In this document: positions 55,867 through 64,000 of the stretch, piece by piece
Layout: each line of letters begins with the position of its first letter
Position numbering within the stretch: position 1 is the stretch's first letter
DNA from: Caballeronia sordidicola
GTDB taxonomy: Bacteria; Pseudomonadota; Gammaproteobacteria; Burkholderiales; Burkholderiaceae
Direction of reading: 5' to 3'
DNA: 64,000 nucleotides
Assembly: GCF_001544455.2 (NCBI RefSeq)
Contig: NZ_FCOC02000016.1
Location: 81,211 to 145,210 of the forward strand
Notes under the pieces: model-generated
Database searches by the model: none
Seen by the model: only the letters and a program-made list of their open reading frames with translations
What the model was told of the DNA's origin: nothing
Made by a program: the position numbers and the translations under genes

Positions 55867-57971
55867 GTCTGGATATCAATGCGCGCAGTTGGCAATTTCT
55901 CGACCGCAGGAAGGCGAAGCAGTATATCGAGTGCCACGACAGGCACCGAGTCCTGAACCCAGGATGGAAACAACTCAAGCTGCCGACGACCAAGCGTCAG
56001 TTCACGACCGCGAAAGCGATTCTCGACCGGATGAATAGCGGTACCGAGGGCATTCTGCTTGCCGATGATGCCGGTCTTGGCAAGACTACTGTCGCTACGC
56101 TGTGCGCACTGGTTTTCGCCGGAAACGGCAAGAGTGTGCGCATTCTCGCGCCGAACGACGTGATGGCGCGCCGCTGGCGTCAGGAACTGGAATTGCATAT
56201 CGACGCCGTTGCCGAGTGTGCACGTTCCCTGAAACTGGATACGGCAAAAAGCCGCCTGCGGAGCCACATCGCGTGGCTTACCGATGGCACGATCGCTGTG
56301 TCGACGCATCAAAAGGCGGAAAGGCTGCTGTGCGATCTGCTGATCGTCGATGAAGCGCACAGGGCGCGTTCGGAACATTCCAGACTCGGCCGGGCAATCG
56401 GCGTTGCACGAAACCAGATCGGCCGCCTGCTCGTCATCACCGCGACACCCTTTAGCATCGATCCGAACGACTTGGCGACACTGCTCCAGCGCATTGGCGG
56501 TGATGAGGCGGTGAAACCGATGCGGGATTATGCGGAGCTACTCACGAAGCTATGGCGAGGACGCTATGCAAGCACGCCGCGCGAGATGGCAGCCGAGCTC
56601 GGCGGGGCAGCACGCCTCGCGGTGAAGGAGATGAAGCCATTCGTGATCCGGCACGGAATCAGGGATCTGGCAACCAGTGAGCGGAAAACGTTCGGCGAGA
56701 TCCCTGATGTCGACGACGCTGGGGCGACCACACCGCTCGAGGCCTCCGAAGAACTTCTGGAGGTTATGCTGCGGGCCGATCGCGCGCTCGAATTGGGAAA
56801 ACGTTGCAAGGCGTGGCCGCACGTACGGCGCAATGACCCACGCTATCACGTTTCGACGAGTAAGCTCGCGGAGGATCTTGAGGTTCTGACGCGCAACGTC
56901 GCCGGCCGGGGGGGCGATGCCGAGGCGCTCGCGGCGCACCATCATGGACGCCGCGCGCAAACTGCGCTACGAACCATTGAGACGCATCCGAAGATTGCCG
57001 ACACCGTACGAATGGCGAAGTCGCTTGTCGCTCAGGGCGAAAAGGTCTTGATCTTCTGCCGCCATCATCTGCCGGCAGCGGAGTTGACCGCGGCACTCGC
57101 GGATGCTATCCGTTGGCCAGAACGAGCCGTCGGTCATGACGACGTCCGAGCGGTTTGGCGCGCGGCCTGGGATGAGGTTTTCGAGCAGGAATCGGAAACC
57201 GTCAAAGGACGCTCAGCCGAAACTCGCCTCGACAATTTTATTGAATGGTTGTGTTCGGAAGGCGTGCGTGCACAGGTCGGTCACTGGCTTGGTGAGACAG
57301 CAGCATCGGCTCTCGTTTCGAAGCGATCACTCATTGCAGGACTCGCGCGTGACACGAACGCCGGATACCGGATCGCCGCGCAGGCGAAGCAGTTGTACCA
57401 GCAACTGATCGACAGGGAGTCGGCCTCGACTCGCTCAATCCTGCTACGAAGTGATCCACAGAGGCTGCCGGGTGCGACGCATGCGCGAGTCGCCGCTGTC
57501 TGCGATCCAGACGCCAGTGTGTTCGGGAAATCCCATCCGGAGGTGTTTTTTACTAATGCGCCTGATACGGTGGTGGCCGTGTTCAACAGTCCGTTCGGGC
57601 CGGACGTTCTAGTCAGTACCGACACTTTGAGCGAAGGCGTCGACTTGCACCGATTTTGCCGCCACTTAATTCACCATGAACTGGATCCTAGCCCCGTCCG
57701 GACAGTGCAGCGAAACGGCCGCCTGCGTCGGGTCGATTCGTGGGCGTCCAAAGTCGAGAAGCCGATTCGCGTTCTTTATCCGGCCTTGATGGGTACGCGA
57801 GACGAGAAAGCTGTCGCCATCATGCGACAACGGATTTCGCAGTTCGATCTGCTTATGGGCGCCGTGCGCGAGGAAGTCGATGTGGAGGAGGTCAATCACG
57901 ATCTGACGGGGTTAGGGGAGATTCTCAAACATGCGGGTGAAAAGATGCGCGGGTTAAACCTGTTGCCTTAA
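55863..57971 (+). CDS. DEAH/SNF2-like superfamily 2 helicase
   Basis: 702 aa. Motif I GILLADDAGLGKTTVATL (about 65-75), motif II LLIVDEAHRARSEHSRL (about 161), motif III VITATPFSIDP (about 192), C-terminal lobe with VLIFCRHHLPAAELT and DVLVSTDTLSEGVDLHRFC, then VQRNGRLRRVDSW (VI). Similar lobes occur in DISARM DrmD and HepA-like ATPases, but the gene order here differs. ATG 55863 is coupled to the PLD gene (ATGA). It should supply translocation for a nuclease. Confidence 0.9.
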   Translation: MSLDINARSWQFLDRRKAKQYIECHDRHRVLNPGWKQLKLPTTKRQFTTAKAILDRMNSGTEGILLADDAGLGKTTVATLCALVFAGNGKSVRILAPNDVMARRWRQELELHIDAVAECARSLKLDTAKSRLRSHIAWLTDGTIAVSTHQKAERLLCDLLIVDEAHRARSEHSRLGRAIGVARNQIGRLLVITATPFSIDPNDLATLLQRIGGDEAVKPMRDYAELLTKLWRGRYASTPREMAAELGGAARLAVKEMKPFVIRHGIRDLATSERKTFGEIPDVDDAGATTPLEASEELLEVMLRADRALELGKRCKAWPHVRRNDPRYHVSTSKLAEDLEVLTRNVAGRGGDAEALAAHHHGRRAQTALRTIETHPKIADTVRMAKSLVAQGEKVLIFCRHHLPAAELTAALADAIRWPERAVGHDDVRAVWRAAWDEVFEQESETVKGRSAETRLDNFIEWLCSEGVRAQVGHWLGETAASALVSKRSLIAGLARDTNAGYRIAAQAKQLYQQLIDRESASTRSILLRSDPQRLPGATHARVAAVCDPDASVFGKSHPEVFFTNAPDTVVAVFNSPFGPDVLVSTDTLSEGVDLHRFCRHLIHHELDPSPVRTVQRNGRLRRVDSWASKVEKPIRVLYPALMGTRDEKAVAIMRQRISQFDLLMGAVREEVDVEEVNHDLTGLGEILKHAGEKMRGLNLLP

Positions 57972-58231
57972 GGAGGGTGCCGGTGCTGGGAGTGAGGTAT
58001 TGGCGTCGCCATGTGCTACAGGTTGCGTCGACTGGCGGTACTCAGGACGGACAGTTTTGTAGACCGTAGCGAGTGCTCGACGGACTCGCGGGATCGCAAT
58101 AACAGGTATGGAGTCGCGTAGCGATTTTTGGGTCTAAAGTCTTCGCCTCGGGGGTCGATATTCCATAGGGGAACCACGAGGGAAAACCCCGTGAATGTGA
58201 CCAATGCCATTCCACAACGACAATAGCGACC

Positions 58232-60013
58232 ATGCCTGCAATCGATCCTGTGCTTTTGAGCGAAATAAGAAGGGGGAATCTCTACGCGCTTCTCGAAGTG
58301 TGTACCGACGACGACCTCGAACCGCTTGTCGACCTGTTGAAGGGACCATGGAGTAGCTCGCTCACATCGGATGCCCAATACAAGCGATTCCCCTCTTACC
58401 CATCAAGGTATAGCGTCGCGATCGGCGATGAAATTCGCGCCTTCGGTGGCAACACTGTGAAAAATCAGCTGCGCGGCGGAGGGCCGGAATACGGAGAGGT
58501 TGTGGTCGATGTGTGTAAGCGGCTTGGTATCCCGTACAAGGCCAACTCGATCGTCGAAAACGAGAAAGCGCTCCTCCACTTGCTCTTCGCCCAAGACTGG
58601 AGCACGCTCGATGCCGTCGGCCGCAAGCGCGCGATCGCGCAAGCGCGCACTGTGGCGGCCAGTGAAGCGACAAAAATTAAAAACGTAGTCAAGGATAATG
58701 TCAAAAAGAGCCTTGTCGGCGGCGCATTGGCGTTTAATCCATTGACAGCGGTTGCTGCTCTGGGCTCGATCTCCGTCACGGAGCCGGCTTACCGCATTAC
58801 GGCGCCGTGCGTTCTCCATGTAGCGTACCTACGTCGCAAGATGCTTGACACGATCATCGAGCCGACGTCGGAGTGCGGTACCACGATCGTCGCATTGCGC
58901 GACGTCGAACGCTCCGCGGCGCTCACGGTTGAAGAGGAGGGCGGCGGAACACTCGTTTCCCTGACACGTATTTCGCACCCCGACGTCGAACACTGGCATA
59001 AGACAGGGTCGGCCGACGAGGGCATCAATCGGCTGAGTCCCTTGTTTCAGGTAGTACCGGACTTGGTAACCGCCCAGCATGTCGCATCGACGAAATACAT
59101 GGAAGTCGTCATCAATGGGCCGCTACTCAAGGCAAAAAACGGCGTCGAAGGGTATCGGCTCACCACGAATATCGGCGGGAAGTTGAGCAACGGCACCTTG
59201 CTGGATCCGTCGACGCTATCCAACATCGTCAATGCGGGTGCGCTCTTGCAGGTCGCGTCGTTCGCGTTGGGGCAGAAGCATCTTGCGGACATCAAGCGCG
59301 AACTGAACGAGATCAAGATCTCCGTGAAGCGCATCGAGGAGTTCCAGCAGAACGAGCGCTTGAGCAAATTGACTGGCATGCTGGACTACTTGGAGCAGGT
59401 TGCACCGGCGATCATGAAAGGTGGGGGTACGGCGCACGATCTCGCGCAACTCGAAAGCCACGAGCCAACACTTCTGTCGATTCGCAACCATCTTTTCACC
59501 GACCTCGAAACGCAAACAGCCGCCATTCTCGATGTGAAAGATCCCGATACGTTTGGGTCGGAAGGAGCTGCCAAGGCAATCGCCGGTCATCACGAGCGCA
59601 TTGCCATGCACTTTGAACAAGCGCTTCTTTGCCTTCGCGTACGAGCCGCGAATCTGCAGTTGGCGTCATGTGCTGGTCTCAACGAGCATAAGAGGCAAGC
59701 CCGGATTGACGACATCAGGAGGTCGCTTGACGAACTTCGGCAAGAGGGACCTTACCTCGTTAAAGCCGACGTCATGATCCGCAAGAAGATTCAGACGTTG
59801 TCGGCCTTGACGAGTTCGAGCGAGACGCTAACGCGGCGCAAATTCGACCTCCTGCAATTGCATTCGGAACTCGCTGCCAGCGTGAAGTCTTGGAGGGCGG
59901 CAATCGAGCAGGATCTCGAATCGGCGGACGATCTTTTCAAGCGCCGGGAGGAGCCGACACGAGTGCTGCTCAAGCTGGATGGCGAACGCGTCATGGGCAT
60001 GCATGTCGTATAG
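58232..60013 (+). CDS. YaaW-like (DUF3944-related) protein with long helical extension
   Basis: 593 aa. Residues 1 to about 215 look like the YaaW family: EVCTDDDLEPLVDLLKG, SSLTSDAQYKRFPSYPSRYSVAIGDEIRAFGGNTVKNQLRGGGPEYGEVVVDVCKRLGIPYKANS, and the hydrophobic GALAFNPLTAVAALGSISVTEPAYRITAPCVLHVAYLRR. YaaW alone is about 240 aa; here a further about 380 residues, mostly helical with coiled-coil character (NEIKISVKRIEEFQQNERLSKL), follow. ATG 58232 leads; the gene stands 260 bp after the helicase. Function unknown. Confidence 0.65.
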   Translation: MPAIDPVLLSEIRRGNLYALLEVCTDDDLEPLVDLLKGPWSSSLTSDAQYKRFPSYPSRYSVAIGDEIRAFGGNTVKNQLRGGGPEYGEVVVDVCKRLGIPYKANSIVENEKALLHLLFAQDWSTLDAVGRKRAIAQARTVAASEATKIKNVVKDNVKKSLVGGALAFNPLTAVAALGSISVTEPAYRITAPCVLHVAYLRRKMLDTIIEPTSECGTTIVALRDVERSAALTVEEEGGGTLVSLTRISHPDVEHWHKTGSADEGINRLSPLFQVVPDLVTAQHVASTKYMEVVINGPLLKAKNGVEGYRLTTNIGGKLSNGTLLDPSTLSNIVNAGALLQVASFALGQKHLADIKRELNEIKISVKRIEEFQQNERLSKLTGMLDYLEQVAPAIMKGGGTAHDLAQLESHEPTLLSIRNHLFTDLETQTAAILDVKDPDTFGSEGAAKAIAGHHERIAMHFEQALLCLRVRAANLQLASCAGLNEHKRQARIDDIRRSLDELRQEGPYLVKADVMIRKKIQTLSALTSSSETLTRRKFDLLQLHSELAASVKSWRAAIEQDLESADDLFKRREEPTRVLLKLDGERVMGMHVV

Positions 60014-60061
60014 CAGCGCGTGTTTTCCGGTTCGGTTGTTTTGGTTCGAGGTTGATGGCGG

Positions 60062-60250
60062 GTGTTGGTGCGTACTTTCCCTGACGGATGTAAAGTCCTC
60101 AAGCGCGTAGGCCGTTTTGGCTGCGAGATTGAGGAGCTGCATTTTCTGGAGCGTGAGCTTCCGGACGCCTACAGCGTCTACCACTCGGCTCACTGGACGC
60201 GAGTCAGGAAGATTCGTCAGCGGTGGGCGAACTGGAGCGTAACTGCCTAA
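60062..60250 (+). pseudogene. Truncated N-terminal fragment, NERD-helicase-like
   Basis: The frame reads RTFPDGCKVLKRVGRFGCEIEELHFLERELPDAYSVYHSAHWTRV and then stops. The CEIEELHFLERELPDAYSVYHSAHWT phrase resembles the opening of NERD-domain superfamily I helicases; the nuclease and helicase parts are missing. It is a broken gene at the island edge. The next 550 bases (60251-60800) contain no gene I can support. Confidence 0.4.
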
Positions 60251-60799
60251 AATGGTGAAAGGGCGGCTGCAGGGGGCCTCGCAGTGCGTCCTCGAATCGG
60301 TGGCGCTCTATGGGGCGTCCTTGAGCAGCCGCATTTGAGCCCCACCCGTGAATTGAGGTCTTGGCTTCGGCCGGCTTTGGTCGGACCGTGTTGGAAAAGC
60401 TTGACGGTATCGATGACGGTATTGTCAGCACCAGTCATCTCGAGATGCTCCATCGTCGCGGCTTTTTGGCAAAGTGCGTGCTACTTTCCCATTGCGGTCT
60501 GCAAAGAGGCGGTTAAAGCCGATATTATTTTTCGGCATCGTTAACGGTATCGACGCGAAGCCGCTGGGCGGAACACCGCTGGATAAGCGGGCTAGGCCCT
60601 ACGATTGACAATCGAGTGGGGATTCGGGATTTCCGTTGGTTATATGCATACTTGCCGCGGACACCGGCGAGGCGCCAGTGTCCAAGAGATCTGCGAATTG
60701 ATCATCGGCTTACGTCCTAGCTAGGTAGGCGAGCCCATACGTACTGTTTGCTTGCTTAAACAGAGGGGGTGCGAGCGAGACCTTGATCCGCGTTGCGTA

Positions 60800-61634
60800 G
60801 TGGGTAGCCCCACTGCCTCACGGCAACGGGGCCCCCGAAGAACGCAGCATGCGACTTTCACCGCACTGCGCTCGAGCACAGCATTAAGCGTCGCGCTGAC
60901 GCCGGTCTCGCAACTGTACGAGCCCTTCGCAAGCATCACATCGTTGATTCGCCTCATCGCTGAGACGAAGGGCGCTGAACCGTAGTGCTACCGGTCTCTC
61001 ACAAGCTTCCCTTCGATGAATCTCATATGTGGACCTACGACAACTGCACCACACGGAAGTCTGCACCCTTTCAGGTCAGGGCAAATTCCGAACCCCTATG
61101 CGGACTATTACCGCCCGCCATTCGCTTTTTCCGCGTTCTCATATCCACTTGCCCAACAGATTCCCTTGCGGGTCACCTGCCTTAGCCAAACCACTGGCGC
61201 AGGCGGACAGTTGGACTTACCACGTTCCCGTTCTTGCCGACCCGAATGTTCCCGGGCCTATCCGTTTAGCGCCCGTCTATTCCCCGGCAGCGTGATGACG
61301 GCGTACTCCCAGGTACAAGGGGAGCAACCGGCTGCATACCTTTTGGTTTGGGCCCATTAGCCGCTTCGGCCCACTATCCGTCACGAGGTTTATCGACGAT
61401 TCACATTTGTTGCGCATGCGGAACTTGCCTAGTCTCGACGCCACATTGCGGCTTGCAGCGTCACCACATATCGTCACCGAGCGTGGTGTCTTTTGACGAG
61501 TCCATTGTCGTTGGAGCTTCAGACCCGGCAGTTACCCGCCACGCCTGTCCAAGTAGGCAACTGCTGGCCGTACAGCAGGTCGCGGCAACGCGGTGCCTTG
61601 CGAAGCGCGACAAGACAAAAAAGAGCTTTACCGC
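60800..61634 (-). mobile_element. Group II intron remnant without its maturase gene
   Basis: The minus strand holds a group II intron 3' end (domains V and VI, 60807-60873) with about 760 bases upstream that contain no intron-encoded protein. The 5' end cannot be fixed; the remnant abuts an IS3 fragment at 61635. The stretch has stems but no coding frames. Whether domain I survives cannot be judged by eye. Confidence 0.6.
60807..60873 (-). ncRNA. Group II intron catalytic domain V and VI
   Basis: 60840-60873 on the minus strand is a 34-nt domain V: nine lower pairs (GAGCGCAGT with GCTGCGTTC), a two-base AT bulge, five upper pairs (GCGGT with GTCGC) and a GAAA tetraloop; the catalytic AGC triad is intact. 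Downstream, GCCCCGTTGCC pairs with GGCAGTGGGGC around a GTGA loop (60807-60832) as domain VI; no bulged A is obvious, so lariat branching is doubtful. Confidence 0.8.
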
Positions 61635-61888
61635 CTACTGCATGCCGCTTGACGCGCGGCTGACGGCGACACGTGTCGCACTGTACCACCGGATGTAAGA
61701 GTCGAGAATCTCGATGAATTGATCAATGGTCGTGGCCCGTCAGTCACGAGGATAAAACAGTTCCGTCTTCAGTCGCCCGAAGGTCGCCTTGATGCGCTTT
61801 CCCAACTTCAAATAGAGCTGAACCGCTTGAACGCGGTCTTTGTACGAGTACATGGACTACCTCCAGGTAGTCCAAGATTTTGTCCGCA
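61635..61888 (-). pseudogene. IS3-family remnant: orfA start fused to orfB end
   Basis: Minus strand from CAT 61853 reads MYSYKDRVQAVQLYLKLGKRIKATFG, the OrfA N-terminus of an IS3 (IS150-like) element, but then jumps into RLKTELFYPRD, a stop, and RATTIDQFIEILDSYIRWYSATRVA, the OrfB C-terminus. The Trp codon of the usual PRDWRATT has become TGA. The end TGCGGACAAAATCTTGG at 61888 is a likely terminal repeat. An internal deletion removed the DDE domain, so it is dead. Confidence 0.75.
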
Positions 61889-62123
61889 CCCCCTTAGCTA
61901 TTAGAAACCCATAGTCGTTAGTGATTACCTACGCTTATTCGCTTCAATCTTCCGCATAAACGACAGGCACAGCTATCTTTTACAGAAATGTGGCGGTACC
62001 CAATCCTGCCGCAATACTTTTTCCGTGGCAACTGTGTTTGTAAAAGTTGTTTACGAACATAATCATCAGACATAATATCGTTCGGCTAAGTGACGCGCGT
62101 TAACAGCGATGAGGAATGTTCAA
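61889..62123. other. 235-bp AT-rich gap before vgrG
   Basis: No gene; AT-rich runs near 62040-62080 probably include the vgrG promoter. No 3'-selC copy (attR) was found here on inspection. Confidence 0.4.
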
Positions 62124-64000
62124 ATGGGGGCCGCAGACATAATCGACCAGCTTCGATCGGGTGTATTCCAGACTGAGCGGCTGGTAAAACTCGACACGCC
62201 ACTGGGTTCGAATACGCTATTGGTTCAACGCGTTGTCGGGCATAGCCGGGTCGGGCGGGATTACACTTTTGCTATTGACGTCGATTCGCTAGATGAATCG
62301 ATCGAACTCAAGAGCCTGATTGCTCAACCCGTCACGCTATGGCTCCAGCAGACCAACAAGTCTTATAAGCCGGTTCACGGTTATGTTCATACTGCGCGGC
62401 GCTTGGGCTCCGATGGTGAGTTGACGAGTTATCAAATCGAGTTGTCCTGCTGGTTGCACTTCCTGCGCTTTCGCCGCGATGCACGGATTTGGCAAAACCT
62501 TCCAGTCGATGAAGTTATCAGCCAGGTTTTCAGTCAGCATCCGCAGGCGCAGGGCGCCTTTCGCTTTGCGTTGATGAAGCAAACACAGCCCAAGTCGTTT
62601 TGTGTTCAATACGAAGACGACTGGAATTTTGTTCATCGGTTAATGGAGACCGAAGGCTGGTTTGGGTATTTCGAACAGGCCGACGATGGCCATTCCCATA
62701 CGCTTGTCATCACCGATAATCTCGATTCATTCAAACCGATGTCGCCGCAGTCCGTCGCGTTTTATCGCGGGGGCACGAACAGCGAAACCGATGCCTTCGT
62801 GCAGTGGTCAGGGACACGGACGTTGCAAAGTACTTCGGTAGTTACCAGCACCTACGACTATAAAACCCCGCGTCATGTAAAGGGCACGAACATTCCAACG
62901 GTCGGGAACCAGGGCTCGCTGCCATCGCAGGCGGAGGTCTACGAGTATTCCGGGGCCTATACGTATCGCGAGCAGGATCGTGGCGATACGCTCTCAAAAG
63001 TTCGCATGGAAGAATGGGAGTCGCGGGCAAAACGCTTTCATGGCGTGGGTGCGGTGCGCGGCGTGCAGGCCGGGCAGTGGTTTGAGCTGACGGATCACCC
63101 GGATCACGAGGGAGGCAGCGTCCAGGACCGGCAGTTCGCCGTGCTCGCGATGCAATGGGTCATTGAGAACAACCTGCCGGTTTCCCGTGGCGCCGTCGAT
63201 TTTCCGCACAGTCTGAAAGCAAAGGTGGATTCAGTCCGGGCAAGTTTCGAACCCGCGGACCAGACTGCGAAGATCAAGGCGGCCGACGGCAGCACGGGTT
63301 TCTTCATGACCATGGTGGAGGCGCAACGCCGCACCGTTCCGTTTCGCAGTCCCTTCGACCACCGCAAGCCCGTCATGCCCACCCAGACGGCAACAGTCGT
63401 CGGGCCGTCCGGCGAGGAAGTCTTCACCGACCAGTTGAACCGGGTGAAGGTTCGCATGCACTGGGACAGGCTGAATACCGGCGATGAAAAAGCCTCGTGC
63501 TGGGTACGCGTCTCATATCCGAATGCCGGCGAAAACTGGGGCGGCGTGTTCGTACCTCGCATTGGCCAGGAGGTCGTGATCACCTACCTCGATGGCGATC
63601 CGGACCGGCCGCTCGTCACCGGGCGCGTGTACAACAGCGCGAGCACGCCTCAGTGGCACACGCAGGGGCAACTGTCCGGCTACAAGTCGAAGGAACATAA
63701 AGGCTCCGGATACAACCAGCTTGTGCTCGACGATTCGACAGGACAGAACCGCGTCCAGCTTTACAGCACGCAAGCCGGGGCGCAGTTAAACCTGGGTTAT
63801 ATCGTCGTGCAGCGGGACAATCAGCGCGGCCAGTTTCGCGGAACGGGATTTGAACTGGCCACGGAAGCTTATGGCGCAATCCGGGCGCAGAAGGGCCTTT
63901 ACATCAGCACGTTCGGCCGTCCCGGCGCCAGCGGCGACCAGCTCGACATTCGCGAGGCGCGCGGACAGCTATCGGCGGGACAGCAGTTGCTGAGCGCCAC
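62124..64000 (+). CDS. vgrG: Type VI secretion spike VgrG (3' end outside window)
   Basis: At least 625 residues without a stop; the gene runs off the window. N-terminal gp27-like domain (VTLWLQQTNKSYKPVHGYVHTARRLG, VQYEDDWNFVHRLMETEGWFGYFE), then the gp5-like OB fold with NRVKVRMHWDR ... CWVRVSYPNAGENWGGVFVPRIGQEVVITYLDGDPDRPLVTGRVYN, then a DUF2345-like region after KGSGYNQLVLDDSTGQNRVQLYS. ATG 62124 has GAGGA 8 bases upstream; an ATG at 62109 is also in frame. VgrG tips the T6SS needle; any effector domain lies beyond 64000. Confidence 0.93.
   Translation, partial: MGAADIIDQLRSGVFQTERLVKLDTPLGSNTLLVQRVVGHSRVGRDYTFAIDVDSLDESIELKSLIAQPVTLWLQQTNKSYKPVHGYVHTARRLGSDGELTSYQIELSCWLHFLRFRRDARIWQNLPVDEVISQVFSQHPQAQGAFRFALMKQTQPKSFCVQYEDDWNFVHRLMETEGWFGYFEQADDGHSHTLVITDNLDSFKPMSPQSVAFYRGGTNSETDAFVQWSGTRTLQSTSVVTSTYDYKTPRHVKGTNIPTVGNQGSLPSQAEVYEYSGAYTYREQDRGDTLSKVRMEEWESRAKRFHGVGAVRGVQAGQWFELTDHPDHEGGSVQDRQFAVLAMQWVIENNLPVSRGAVDFPHSLKAKVDSVRASFEPADQTAKIKAADGSTGFFMTMVEAQRRTVPFRSPFDHRKPVMPTQTATVVGPSGEEVFTDQLNRVKVRMHWDRLNTGDEKASCWVRVSYPNAGENWGGVFVPRIGQEVVITYLDGDPDRPLVTGRVYNSASTPQWHTQGQLSGYKSKEHKGSGYNQLVLDDSTGQNRVQLYSTQAGAQLNLGYIVVQRDNQRGQFRGTGFELATEAYGAIRAQKGLYISTFGRPGASGDQLDIREARGQLSAGQQLLSA

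Noticed and set aside
60981..61350. Possible small coding genes in the intron remnant
   Set aside because: Frames are short and basic; the region is better explained as structured group II intron RNA on the minus strand.

Overview
The window looks like a high-GC betaproteobacterial chromosome or chromid, most like the Burkholderia/Caballeronia/Paraburkholderia group. The evidence is the protein content: a complete Kdp operon with the extra small ORF before kdpF, a YeeE-type sulfur transporter, an FdhF/YdeP oxidoreductase, a selenocysteine formate dehydrogenase and VgrG. GC-rich codon use and SD-led GTG/TTG starts fit. The assignment is from recognition of families, not from a search.

Left part, about 1-33.1 kb, is ordinary backbone. 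It holds a partial MarR/GNAT-type acetyltransferase, ketopantoate reductase with a divergent MarR regulator, a lipoprotein glycerophosphodiesterase, an overlapping hydrolase/M14 peptidase pair, an acyl-CoA synthetase, a molybdopterin oxidoreductase divergent from a MocR regulator, a nicotinamidase, a GNAT protein, YeeE/TsuA-like and MntH transporters, a YncE-like propeller, a sterol-desaturase-type hydroxylase, and kdpFABC without kdpDE nearby. Then comes a full selenium cassette: fdnG read through an in-frame UGA, fdnH, fdnI, fdhE, selA, selB and the tRNA-Sec gene (selC). In about 9 kb the enzyme, its maturation factor and the selenocysteine-specific decoding machinery sit together (selD is not in view).

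selC is also the integration site of a genomic island. A P4-type integrase starts about 170 bp after the tRNA, a second tyrosine recombinase follows, and then a chimeric nuclease/LysR fragment, an Xre/RES toxin-antitoxin pair, a Vsr-like nuclease, an HNH-like protein, a cytosine-5 methyltransferase behind an AbiEi-like regulator, and a divergent candidate restriction nuclease of about 570 aa. Next is a tightly overlapping four-gene operon: MORC/MutL-like GHKL ATPase, Z1-domain helicase-like ATPase, PD-(D/E)XK nuclease and AIPR protein. Together with the methylase and Vsr this is the MORC-type restriction-modification architecture predicted by comparative genomics. A second operon follows: a 460-aa protein I do not recognise, a double-HKD PLD-family protein and a DEAH/SNF2-like helicase, joined by 1-bp and 4-bp overlaps. 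It is my best candidate for an undescribed defence system. A YaaW-like protein with a long helical extension follows.

The right edge, 60.0-61.9 kb, is a graveyard: a truncated NERD-like fragment, an ORF-less group II intron remnant with a perfectly folding domain V, and an IS3-family remnant in which orfA is fused to the end of orfB. The last gene is the start of a type VI secretion VgrG that runs out of the window.
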